A stretch of 64,000 bases of DNA. Source: Octadecabacter antarcticus 307. GTDB taxonomy: Bacteria > Pseudomonadota > Alphaproteobacteria > Rhodobacterales > Rhodobacteraceae. Positions 45,855-54,488 of the stretch are shown here, piece after piece (the stretch's first letter is position 1; the number at the start of each line of letters is the position of its first letter). The translations under genes and the position numbers were made by a program. The stretch is taken from positions 2,470,501 to 2,534,500 of the forward strand of contig NC_020911.1 of NCBI RefSeq assembly GCF_000155675.2, read 5' to 3'. Below the pieces are notes generated by a model. That model worked only from the letters and a program-made list of their open reading frames with translations. It searched no databases and was not told the origin of the DNA.

Positions 45855-48320
45855 ATGGTACTTGTCTTTCGCTGGCTTGTCCGGCTCGCATCTGCACTGA
45901 TCTTTTTTGGCGTGGCTGTGTTTGCGCTGGCATATTATTTTGCGTCACGTTCGTTGCCCGATTATGAAGGCACTTTATATGTGGCAGGCATATCTGCCCC
46001 CGTTGAAATCGTGCGCGACAATGCCAATGTGCCGCATATTTTTGGCGCAACAGACGAAGACGTGTTTTTTGCCCTTGGCTTGGCCCACGCACAAGACCGC
46101 CTGTGGCAGATGACGATGCTGCGGCGCACGGCACAGGGGCGTCTATCAGAACTGTTTGGCGTGCGCACGCTGCCCATCGACAGCCTGATCCGACGCCTTG
46201 ATCTTTACCCCCTGTCCCAAACGTCGGTGCAAGCGCTTGACGTTCAAACCCAAACCGCTTTGGAAGCCTATTCAGACGGCGTCAATGCGTGGATTGGCCA
46301 AGTTAACGATGGTGCGCGCGGACGCGGGGCGCCAGAAATGTGGCTGTTCAATCATGCCATCGCCCCGTGGCAGCCCGCAGATTCTGTATCGATTATCAAA
46401 CTGATGGCCCTGCAACTGAGCAACCATCTCGAAGCAGAAGTTCTGCGCGCCCGGACGTCGCTGATCCTTAATAGTGACGCACGGCTGAACGATATCCTGC
46501 CGCAATCGCCGGGTGGCGGGTCGGCTGCCCTGCCCAGTTATGCGTCCCTGATGCCCGATGTACCGGCCTTTACACCCAACAGCCGCATGGCGTTTGATCC
46601 GCTGTCCCCCGTCGTGCCGCGCAATCTTGCGGGGGCGTCGAACGCCTGGGCCGCAGGAATCACCCGGTCTGCCACAGGATCGACGCTGTTGGCCAATGAT
46701 CCGCACCTTGGCCTGACAGCCCCATCGATCTGGTATCTGGCGCGGCTGGAACTGGAGTCTGGCGGTGTAATTGGCGGCACTATCCCCGGAGTTCCAGTTA
46801 TTATGGTCGGTCGGTCTGCCGATCTTGGCTGGGGCATCACATCGAGCAATCTAGACGACCAAGACGTTTACATCGAAGAAGTGAACCCGTCCGACGCCAA
46901 CCAATATCGCGTCCCAAATGGCTGGGCCAACTTTGAAACCCGCCAAAGCATTGTGCGCATCAGGGATGAACCGTCGATCACGCTGCAATTGCAATGGACG
47001 GTGAACGGGCCAGTCCTGCCACCAGATCAATACGACCTCGCGACAATCCGCCCGCCAGGGCATGTGACTGTGCTGGCGTGGACGGCGCTGTCCGGGCAGG
47101 ACACGACCATGCAAGCAGCCATGAACCTGATGCGTGCGCGGAGCGTCGAAGCTGGCATCGCGGCGGCTGAAGATTATGTCGCACCGTCACAAATGCTGAC
47201 GCTGGCGGATCGCAATTCGGTCGGGTTGAAGCTGATTGGCCATGTCCCAAACCGCAGCGTGGATCACGTCACACAGGGGCGGTTGCCGCACTTCGGATAT
47301 CTACCACAGAACCGCTGGGATGGTCGCCGTCCGTTTGACACCAACCCAGAATGGATCGACCCAATCGGCGGTATCGTTGGTAATACCAATAACAAAATCA
47401 TCAACGCGCCGTTTCCCGCCCACGTCAGTTTCTCGTGGGGCGATAGTCAGCGTGTGAACCGCTGGCGGTTGTTGATGCAAGCGCGCGAAGTCCACACCCG
47501 CGACAGTTTTATCGAAGCGCAAAGCGATACCGTTAGTCACACAGCGCGGTCGATCCTGCCGCTGATCGGCGCCAATTTGTGGTTCACCGGCGAAGCAACA
47601 CCAGAAGGAACGCCGGGAAAGCTGCGCCAAGATGCGCTGGCGCTGCTGGCGGAATGGAACGGGGAGATGAACGAACACCTGCCCGAACCCCTGATCTATG
47701 CCGCGTGGATGCGTGCCCTGCAGGACCGTCTGATCCGCGATGAATTGGGACCACTGTCGCGCGAGTATACCCATGTTGAACCGCTGTTCATTGAACGGGT
47801 TTACCGCAACACGAATGGTGCTGCGGTGTGGTGCGATGTGCTACAATCGGCACCACTGGAGACATGTTCAGACATCGCGCGTCTGGCGTTAGACGACGCG
47901 CTGGTCTGGGTGGCGCAAACCTACGGGGCAGACCTGCAAACCCTGCGCTGGGGTGATGCCCATGAAGCCACGCACGACCATCCGGTGCTTGGCGATGCGC
48001 CCGTGTTGCGTTGGTTCGTCAATATTCGCCAGTCCACATCCGGCGGGGACAGCACGCTGATGCGCGGCGCGACCAGTGGCGTCGGCGATGATCCGTTCAT
48101 GAATGTCCACGCGGCGGCCTATCGCGGTGTGTATGATTTCGCTGATCCCGACAGTTCGGTCTTCATCACGTCGACGGGGCAATCCGGGCATTTCCTGTCA
48201 CGTTATTACGATAATCTTGGGGATTTGTGGCGACGGGGGGAATATATTCCAATGTCGCTTGATCCGGCATTGGCGCGCGGTGGTGCAGTGGGCGTGACGG
48301 TGTTGCAGCCTGTGGAGTAG
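45855..48320 (+). CDS. Penicillin acylase family protein (N-terminal nucleophile hydrolase)
   Basis: An 821-residue amide hydrolase. Residues about 5-30 (WLVRLASALIFFGVAVFALA) are a signal or membrane anchor. The alpha chain (VEIVRDNANVPHIFGATDED, ALGLAHAQDRLWQM) is followed by the autocleavage site GA-SNAWA; Ser262 becomes the N-terminal nucleophile of the beta chain (TRSATGSTLLANDPHLGLTA). WTALSGQD and NTNNKIINAPFPAHVSF are conserved beta-chain blocks. Relatives cleave penicillins or acyl-homoserine lactones; the substrate here is not known. Single gene, with a double hairpin at its end. Confidence 0.9.
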   Translation: MVLVFRWLVRLASALIFFGVAVFALAYYFASRSLPDYEGTLYVAGISAPVEIVRDNANVPHIFGATDEDVFFALGLAHAQDRLWQMTMLRRTAQGRLSELFGVRTLPIDSLIRRLDLYPLSQTSVQALDVQTQTALEAYSDGVNAWIGQVNDGARGRGAPEMWLFNHAIAPWQPADSVSIIKLMALQLSNHLEAEVLRARTSLILNSDARLNDILPQSPGGGSAALPSYASLMPDVPAFTPNSRMAFDPLSPVVPRNLAGASNAWAAGITRSATGSTLLANDPHLGLTAPSIWYLARLELESGGVIGGTIPGVPVIMVGRSADLGWGITSSNLDDQDVYIEEVNPSDANQYRVPNGWANFETRQSIVRIRDEPSITLQLQWTVNGPVLPPDQYDLATIRPPGHVTVLAWTALSGQDTTMQAAMNLMRARSVEAGIAAAEDYVAPSQMLTLADRNSVGLKLIGHVPNRSVDHVTQGRLPHFGYLPQNRWDGRRPFDTNPEWIDPIGGIVGNTNNKIINAPFPAHVSFSWGDSQRVNRWRLLMQAREVHTRDSFIEAQSDTVSHTARSILPLIGANLWFTGEATPEGTPGKLRQDALALLAEWNGEMNEHLPEPLIYAAWMRALQDRLIRDELGPLSREYTHVEPLFIERVYRNTNGAAVWCDVLQSAPLETCSDIARLALDDALVWVAQTYGADLQTLRWGDAHEATHDHPVLGDAPVLRWFVNIRQSTSGGDSTLMRGATSGVGDDPFMNVHAAAYRGVYDFADPDSSVFITSTGQSGHFLSRYYDNLGDLWRRGEYIPMSLDPALARGGAVGVTVLQPVE

Positions 48321-48367
48321 GATCGGATTGGCTTTGCAAATCCGATCCGCCGCGCCTATGGCGCGGC
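48320..48367. terminator. Two adjacent hairpins between convergent genes
   Basis: Stem 1: GGATCGGATT and AATCCGATCC (48320-48348). Stem 2 directly after: GCCGCGCC-TAT-GGCGCGGC (48349-48367). Both are perfect. They separate the acylase gene from the convergent hflX end. No T-runs, but the location suits bidirectional termination. Confidence 0.6.
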
Positions 48368-48397
48368 GTTAAGAGAGGTATTTGAGAACCAAAGAAA

Positions 48398-49690
48398 TTA
48401 AGGTGCGAATGCTTCGGGGAATTGCTTTTCGAATTTGGCGGCTTGCATTGGCGACCAACGGACATCGATAGTCCAGCCAGTATCGGTTTGCGCTGTAGTT
48501 TCAATTACGTTCTCGCGTTGCAGCCAGCTTTGTGCGCCACCATGCGACCAATCAAGCGTCAGGGTTAGCGCGCGCGTTGTGCCCTTCAGTTTCTCGGTGA
48601 TCTGATCCAGCAGTGTGTCAAGGCCCTGCCCCGTGACCGCAGAAGTTCCAAAGACATTTTCGCCATCTTTGTGCAGCGCCTGCAAGTAGTCCGCGTCTTC
48701 CGGCGCAAGCAGGTCGATCTTGTTGAGGACCTCGATCATTGGCACGTCGGGGTTCACGTCAAGCTGGCGCAGCGTATCAAGCACGGCTTTCTTTTGGTCC
48801 GCAGATTGTGGATGACTGATGTCGCGCACGTGCAGGATGACGTCTGCCTCTAGGACTTCCTCCAATGTTGCGCGAAATGACGCGACCAATTGCGTCGGCA
48901 AATCCGAGATGAAACCAACGGTGTCGGACATGATGATCGCGTCGCCATTTGGCAAGTCGACTTTGCGCATTGTCGGATCAAGTGTGGCGAACAGCATATC
49001 TTCTACAAAAACACTTGCGCCAGTCAAACGGTTGAACAGCGTCGATTTACCAGCATTGGTGTAGCCAACGAGCGCGACAATCGGGAATGGCACCTTAGCG
49101 CGGGCTTTGCGGTGCAGTTCGCGGGTTTTGACGACCTTGCTCAGTTGTTTCTTTAGATTGTTGAGTTGCAAGTCGATCGCGCGACGGTCGGCCTCGACTT
49201 GGGTTTCACCGGGGCCACCGACAAAACCAAGACCACCGCGCTGGCGTTCGAGGTGGGTCCACGCGCGCACGAGCCGCGTGCGTTGATAGCTCAACGCTGC
49301 CATTTCAACCTGCAACACACCTTCGCGGGTGCGGGCACGGTCGCTAAAAATTTCCAAAATCAGTCCGGTGCGGTCCAGCAGTTTAACGCCCCATTCTTTT
49401 TCAAGATTGCGCTGCTGCACGGGGCTGACATGGCCATCAATCAGCACGAGGCCCGCCTCGGCGTCTTCTAGCCAGCCTTTGATTTCTTGGATCTTGCCTT
49501 TGCCAAACAGCATTCCAGGATGCATCTTGGGCAGGCTGACGACCTGACTGCCCGCAACCTCGAGTTCGGGAAGCGCATGGGCAAGGGCCACGCCTTCTTC
49601 AAGGGCGGACTTAGCATGGCGACGCGCGTTGTCTGATTTGATTTCAGGATGCAGGACATAGGCGCGTGTGGCAGACCGTTCTTCGCCCAT
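48398..49690 (-). CDS. hflX: Ribosome-associated GTPase HflX
   Basis: A 430-residue GTPase that splits stalled ribosomes under stress. The N-terminal HflX domain includes the glycine-rich GGLGFVGGPGETQVEADRRA; the G domain has G1 GYTNAGKSTLFN, G2/G3 LFATLDPTMR and SDTVGFI, and G4 LNKIDLL. It follows hfq after 2 bp, the common hfq-hflX pair. Confidence 0.95.
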   Translation of the reverse strand: MGEERSATRAYVLHPEIKSDNARRHAKSALEEGVALAHALPELEVAGSQVVSLPKMHPGMLFGKGKIQEIKGWLEDAEAGLVLIDGHVSPVQQRNLEKEWGVKLLDRTGLILEIFSDRARTREGVLQVEMAALSYQRTRLVRAWTHLERQRGGLGFVGGPGETQVEADRRAIDLQLNNLKKQLSKVVKTRELHRKARAKVPFPIVALVGYTNAGKSTLFNRLTGASVFVEDMLFATLDPTMRKVDLPNGDAIIMSDTVGFISDLPTQLVASFRATLEEVLEADVILHVRDISHPQSADQKKAVLDTLRQLDVNPDVPMIEVLNKIDLLAPEDADYLQALHKDGENVFGTSAVTGQGLDTLLDQITEKLKGTTRALTLTLDWSHGGAQSWLQRENVIETTAQTDTGWTIDVRWSPMQAAKFEKQFPEAFAP

Positions 49691-49692
49691 GT

Positions 49693-49932
49693 TCAGCTGC
49701 TTTCTTCGCCGTCATAAAGACTGATCGGCTGTGCAGGCATGATCGTGCTGATCGCGGATTTGTAGACCAGTTGGCTTTGACCATCGCGGCGCAAAAGCAC
49801 GCAAAAGCTGTCAAACCACGTAATCACGCCTTGCAACTTCACACCGTTGATCAGAAAAATCGTCACTGGAACCTTGGTTTTACGGACATGATTGAGAAAT
49901 GCGTCCTGAAGGTTTTGTTTATCTGAGGCCAT
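49693..49932 (-). CDS. hfq: RNA chaperone Hfq
   Basis: A 79-residue Sm-like hexamer subunit that pairs small RNAs with messages. Sm1 [20 protein letters not shown] and Sm2 [12 protein letters not shown] are clear. The usual Lys-His pair of the proximal RNA-binding pore (YKHA) reads YKSA here, a His-to-Ser change. The rest matches alphaproteobacterial Hfq. Lies 2 bp before hflX and 133 bp after trkH. Confidence 0.95.
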   Translation of the reverse strand: MASDKQNLQDAFLNHVRKTKVPVTIFLINGVKLQGVITWFDSFCVLLRRDGQSQLVYKSAISTIMPAQPISLYDGEESS

Positions 49933-50065
49933 GGTCCCCGTCCCTTTTTTATTCTTGTGGCCGTCGCTGCGGCCAATATAACTGTTAAGTTGTCACTATG
50001 TCGCGGTGGGTATTGGATTTCCACCCCAAAAACAGGGTCTTGGCAGATGCCATCCAAGGGGTGAC

Positions 50066-51580
50066 TTATCGGCGCCAGAATTCGGGGTTCAAAAGCGCAA
50101 TAATCGCCAAGGCTTCGAGCCTGCCAAGCACCATCGCGAACGCGAGAATGATCTTTGCGCCATCGGGAATACCCGCGTATGAGATCGGCGTTTCAGCGGC
50201 GATTGCGGCCAATGGTCCGGTCGTGGACAAGGCTGCCACCGAGAGCACCATTGCCGTTTCGAACTGCACACCCGTTAGGGCAAGCAAAACCATCACGGCA
50301 GCAATCGAAATCGTAAAAAGCATGAAGAAAATCCATGCAATCTGCGCACCTTGACGTCGAATCTGACGCGCGCCAGCCCCAGCCCCGCCGACAGATGACG
50401 GGAGCACAAGGCGTTCAATTTCACGCTGCCCATGTTTCCAAAGGGCATAGACCCGCAGTAATTTAATACCGCCCGCCGTTGTCGCCACCCCCCCCCCGAT
50501 CAGTGACAGACCGACCAGCATCAGCCCTGGTGTCCCGAGACCGGACCAATTGCGCGTCGCCGTCCAGTCAGCTGATTCAAACCCTGTGGTTGTCAGAAAA
50601 CTAGTGATCGTAAATAACGCACCCCAAAGTGCGCGCGCAGCGTTGCCCAGACCGTTGTTGCTGCCGTCCTCAAACGCGACGACACCGTGGCGCAGGAACA
50701 AAATGGCGACCAGTACCCCGATCAAAGATAGCGCCAGCCGAAATTCATTGTCTTTGTACAGCGGGCTGACCTCTTGGCCCGACACGCCACGCGAAAACGC
50801 AACCCGCGACAACGCGAACACAAAAAACAATACAATGATGAATTCACCCAAGAAGCCTGCCGGCGAAAAAATGATCCCGCCCACGGGTGAAATGCCCGAC
50901 GTCGCCATGACGGACATCGCATGGCACAGCGCCACAAACGACACCTCGCCCGACATCGTGAGGCTGAACCACAACAAGGCCGTAAGTGCCGCGTAGAACG
51001 GGATGAGTTTTGATCCATAACGCACCAAACGTTCGGATGGGTCCGTCACGCGGCCAATTTGTGCGAAGGTCTTTTCGCTTGCTGATCCGCCGCGTGTTGC
51101 ACGGACCTCAAATCCGCCGATGTTGAGCGGTGCCAGAATGGCAATTGCAGACACCCAAATAAGCAAGCCGCCCAGCCACCCCATCAATGCCCGCCACAAA
51201 TGCACAGAGGGCGGCAACTCACGTGGGCTATCATAAAGCGTCGCTCCGGTAGTGGTAATTGACGACACGGATTCAAACCATGCCTCAAGAAAGCTCATAC
51301 TTGGGACGGATTCGTACATCGGTACGGCCAGCATCAGTGGTAGCACAAGAAATGCGGCCAGAAGCGACACCAAATAGCCCCGCGCAAGTGTATTTTTGTA
51401 GTTGGCAGTGGCAAGCCCGATGAACAACGTCAGAACCATGAAAAGCAACGCCGCATAAAAAAACGCGCGCGCGACCTCGTGATCTTCGATCGACAACGCA
51501 TGGATCGCCGGCGCCACCATTGCCAGCGCACCAATTCCCATAAGCAAGACAAAGAAAGGTCGCAGTGACAGACTATGCAT
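50066..51580 (-). CDS. trkH: Potassium uptake protein TrkH
   Basis: A 504-residue membrane channel subunit of the Trk potassium system with four MPM repeats. Selectivity-filter-type segments are SSITTTGATLYDSP, SVMATSGISPVGG, SFLTTTGFESADW and AALSTTGPLAAIA. It works with the adjacent cytosolic regulator TrkA (33 bp upstream). Normal length. Confidence 0.95.
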   Translation of the reverse strand: MHSLSLRPFFVLLMGIGALAMVAPAIHALSIEDHEVARAFFYAALLFMVLTLFIGLATANYKNTLARGYLVSLLAAFLVLPLMLAVPMYESVPSMSFLEAWFESVSSITTTGATLYDSPRELPPSVHLWRALMGWLGGLLIWVSAIAILAPLNIGGFEVRATRGGSASEKTFAQIGRVTDPSERLVRYGSKLIPFYAALTALLWFSLTMSGEVSFVALCHAMSVMATSGISPVGGIIFSPAGFLGEFIIVLFFVFALSRVAFSRGVSGQEVSPLYKDNEFRLALSLIGVLVAILFLRHGVVAFEDGSNNGLGNAARALWGALFTITSFLTTTGFESADWTATRNWSGLGTPGLMLVGLSLIGGGVATTAGGIKLLRVYALWKHGQREIERLVLPSSVGGAGAGARQIRRQGAQIAWIFFMLFTISIAAVMVLLALTGVQFETAMVLSVAALSTTGPLAAIAAETPISYAGIPDGAKIILAFAMVLGRLEALAIIALLNPEFWRR

Positions 51581-51613
51581 GGCGTCGCGCGCGGCTGTTC
51601 AACACCCCGTTCA

Positions 51614-52990
51614 TCAGAAAAAGTCGATGGACACTTGCAACAGTGCCTCAACTTCGGCGACCTGCGCAGCCATGGCAAAAATGGCGATGACATCGCCCTC
51701 TTCAATACGCAGATTACCGCGCGGCTTATACATCTTGCCGCCCTTGAGAACACCGCCCACCAAGGCCCCTTCGGGAAATTCCACATCACGCAAAAGTTTG
51801 CCCGCCATTGGGCTGGTCGTCAGAACCTGCGCCTCAATCACCTCGGCCTCGGCATCGCCAATCGAATAGACCGCCCGCACGCGGCCATGTCGGATATGGC
51901 GCAGGATCGAACTGACAGTGGTGGAGCGTGGATTGATGTAGGCATCAATATCAAGCGGGCCCATAAGCGGCACCAGCGTCGGATCGTTGGTCAGACAGAT
52001 CGCCATCTTACAGCCCATAGCCTTGGCGCGTACAGCGGCCAGCAGGTTTGTCTTGTCGTCATCCGTTACGACCAAAACCGCATCCGCATTGGCGATGTTT
52101 GCCTCTTCCAACAAAGCGGAATCCAACCCGTCACCGTTTAGCACAATCGTGCGTTCCAACTGATCGGCCGCAGCTTCTGCAATGTCGCGGCTGCGTTCAA
52201 TCACACGCACACGGACGCGGTTTGTTCTGGCTTCAAGCCTGCGCGCGACCGCCAGCCCGACATTGCCACCACCAATAATAACCACGCGTTCCAACTTGCT
52301 TTGTGCCTTACCAAAAACCTCAAGCGTGCGGTTTAGATCGGTATCCTCCGTCATCACGTAGCATTCATCGCCGGGGTAAATCTGATCACCCGCAGAAGGC
52401 GCAAAAAGTGTCCCTTTGCGTCGAATGCCAACAACGACCGCTTTGAGCGTTGAAAATAGATCGCTGAGTTGGCGCAGCGTCGTGTTGATCACCGGACAGT
52501 CATCCTCAATCTGAATGCCAAGCAATTGCGCGCGACCTTCCAGAAAGCTTTCGGTATCAAACGCCGCGGGTGCCGCAAGGCGTTGCAAAGCGGCTTCTGC
52601 CACTTCAATTTCGGGTGAAATCACCACGTCAATCGGAAGGTGGTCGCGGCGGTACAGATCGGAATAGATCGCGTTGAGATAACTTTGCCCGCGCAGGCGC
52701 GCAATCTTGCGCTGCACTGCGAACACCGAATGGGCGACCTGACAGGTCACCATATTGACCTCATCGGAATGGGTCGCCGCGATGATCATATCCGCATCAG
52801 CTGCCCCGGCACGTTCAAGGATATCAGGATAGCTGGCGAAGCCTTCGATCCCCTGCACGTCAAGCGTGTCTGTGGCACGGCGCACAAGTTCGGGGTTGTT
52901 GTCGACAACCGTCACGTCGTTACGCTCGGACGCGAGGTGGCGGGCGATTTGCCAGCCAACCTGACCCGCCCCGCAAATGATGACCTTCAT
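51614..52990 (-). CDS. trkA: Trk system potassium uptake regulator TrkA
   Basis: A 458-residue cytosolic protein with two RCK units, each with a Rossmann NAD-binding start (VIICGAGQVGWQIARHLASE near residue 3 and VVIIGGGNVGLAVARRLEAR near 232) and a TrkA_C tail. It gates TrkH. It follows ntrX in the conserved ntrYX-trkA order. Confidence 0.95.
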   Translation of the reverse strand: MKVIICGAGQVGWQIARHLASERNDVTVVDNNPELVRRATDTLDVQGIEGFASYPDILERAGAADADMIIAATHSDEVNMVTCQVAHSVFAVQRKIARLRGQSYLNAIYSDLYRRDHLPIDVVISPEIEVAEAALQRLAAPAAFDTESFLEGRAQLLGIQIEDDCPVINTTLRQLSDLFSTLKAVVVGIRRKGTLFAPSAGDQIYPGDECYVMTEDTDLNRTLEVFGKAQSKLERVVIIGGGNVGLAVARRLEARTNRVRVRVIERSRDIAEAAADQLERTIVLNGDGLDSALLEEANIANADAVLVVTDDDKTNLLAAVRAKAMGCKMAICLTNDPTLVPLMGPLDIDAYINPRSTTVSSILRHIRHGRVRAVYSIGDAEAEVIEAQVLTTSPMAGKLLRDVEFPEGALVGGVLKGGKMYKPRGNLRIEEGDVIAIFAMAAQVAEVEALLQVSIDFF

Positions 52991-53072
52991 GGTCGTACCT
53001 TGAATGGTTTCAGCTCAAACGTGGTGACAGAAGCCTTTGGTCCGGTCAACCAGCGACGTATATGATGATGCG

Positions 53073-54479
53073 TCATGCCTCTTCGTCCTCCTCAATATGG
53101 GCGACCCGCGCACCTGCCTTATTAGATGTGACAACGCCAAGTGTCTTGAGTTTGCGGTGCAAAGCGGATCGTTCCATGCCAACAAAGCTCGCGGTGCGGC
53201 TGATATTGCCGCCAAAGCGATTGATCTGGGTCAACAGGTATTCTCGTTCAAACAGCTCACGCGCTTCGCGAAGTGGCAATGTAGCAAGGCCACCAGACAG
53301 CAACACACGACTTTGATCCGCGGGGCTGTCCGATTGTGTCGGCAGTTCGCGGGCTTCAATTGCCCCCGTATCATCCCCCAAGATGAGCACCCGCTCCATC
53401 ACATTCTTAAGTTGGCGTGCGTTGCCAGGCCATTGCATCGTTTGCAGCAAAGCCGCTGCCTCTTCACTTAAAGAACGCGTATTAAGCCCTTGGGATTGGT
53501 TGAGTTCTTTAATGAAATGCGTAGCAAGAACCGGAATGTCCTCACGCCGATCCTCAAGGCTTGGCACATAAATCGGCACGACGTTCAAGCGGTGGTATAG
53601 CTCTTGGCGGAAATTTTCTGCTTCAATTTCAACTTGCAAGTCTTTGTTTGTGCTCGATATAACCCGCACATCGACTTGAACTTTATCAACACCGCCAACC
53701 CGTTGGAATTTTTGATCCACAAGCACGCGAAGAAGTTTTGTTTGCGTTCCAAGCGGCATGTCTGCGACGCCATCAAAATAGATCACCCCTCCGTTGGCTT
53801 CTTCCAAAAGACCGGGTTCGATTCCGCGCCCTTCAGTTTCGCGGCCAAACAGGACCTCCTCCATGCGGTTAGGTTCGATCGACGCGCAGTTGACAGACAC
53901 AAATGGCATATCGGCGCGGTCAGAATTTATGTGAATGTAGCGCGCCGCCGTTTCTTTGCCGGAACCGCTTGCACCCATCAGCATCACACGGCCGTTGGAT
54001 TTCGTGACCTTGTCCAGCTGGCTGATCAAGGTGCGAAACGCTACACTTTCGCCCAGCATTTCGGTAGGCGCAGCATCTGTGCGCTTTAGCTCCATGTTCT
54101 CGCGGCGCAGACGGCTGGTTTCCATCGCGCGGCGGATCACGACCATCAACTGGTCTATATTAAAAGGTTTTTCGATGAAATCATACGCGCCCTGCTTGAT
54201 CGCAGCGACTGCGATTTCAATGTTCCCGTGGCCCGAAATGATTACCACTGGCACCTCTGGGTGGTCACGCTTGACTTGTTTGAGAATATCAATGCCGTCC
54301 ATCCGGCTGTCTTTCAGCCAGATATCAAGGATCATCAACGCCGGAACCGTCTTGTTGATCTGCGCCATGCATTCGTCTGACGTGCCCGCCAGACGTGTGG
54401 TAAATCCCTCATCCTTGAGGATATCGGAAATCAGTTCGCGGATGTCGCGCTCGTCGTCAGTGATCAGAATATCGCCCAT
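53073..54479 (-). CDS. ntrX: Response regulator NtrX with altered AAA+ core
   Basis: A 468-residue NtrC-family regulator and partner of NtrY. Receiver domain with Asp52 (LMILDIWLK) and Lys in DFIEKPFNI; AAA+ domain with Walker A GASGSGKE; Fis-type helix-turn-helix at the end (GNISRTASFVGMERSALHRK). Two deviations: the GAFTGA sigma-54 loop is absent, as in other NtrX proteins, and Walker B reads YFDGVADM, with Gly where the catalytic Glu is expected. It may bind but not hydrolyse ATP. Located between ntrY and trkA. Confidence 0.93.
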   Translation of the reverse strand: MGDILITDDERDIRELISDILKDEGFTTRLAGTSDECMAQINKTVPALMILDIWLKDSRMDGIDILKQVKRDHPEVPVVIISGHGNIEIAVAAIKQGAYDFIEKPFNIDQLMVVIRRAMETSRLRRENMELKRTDAAPTEMLGESVAFRTLISQLDKVTKSNGRVMLMGASGSGKETAARYIHINSDRADMPFVSVNCASIEPNRMEEVLFGRETEGRGIEPGLLEEANGGVIYFDGVADMPLGTQTKLLRVLVDQKFQRVGGVDKVQVDVRVISSTNKDLQVEIEAENFRQELYHRLNVVPIYVPSLEDRREDIPVLATHFIKELNQSQGLNTRSLSEEAAALLQTMQWPGNARQLKNVMERVLILGDDTGAIEARELPTQSDSPADQSRVLLSGGLATLPLREARELFEREYLLTQINRFGGNISRTASFVGMERSALHRKLKTLGVVTSNKAGARVAHIEEDEEA

Positions 54480-54488
54480 AGAATTACC

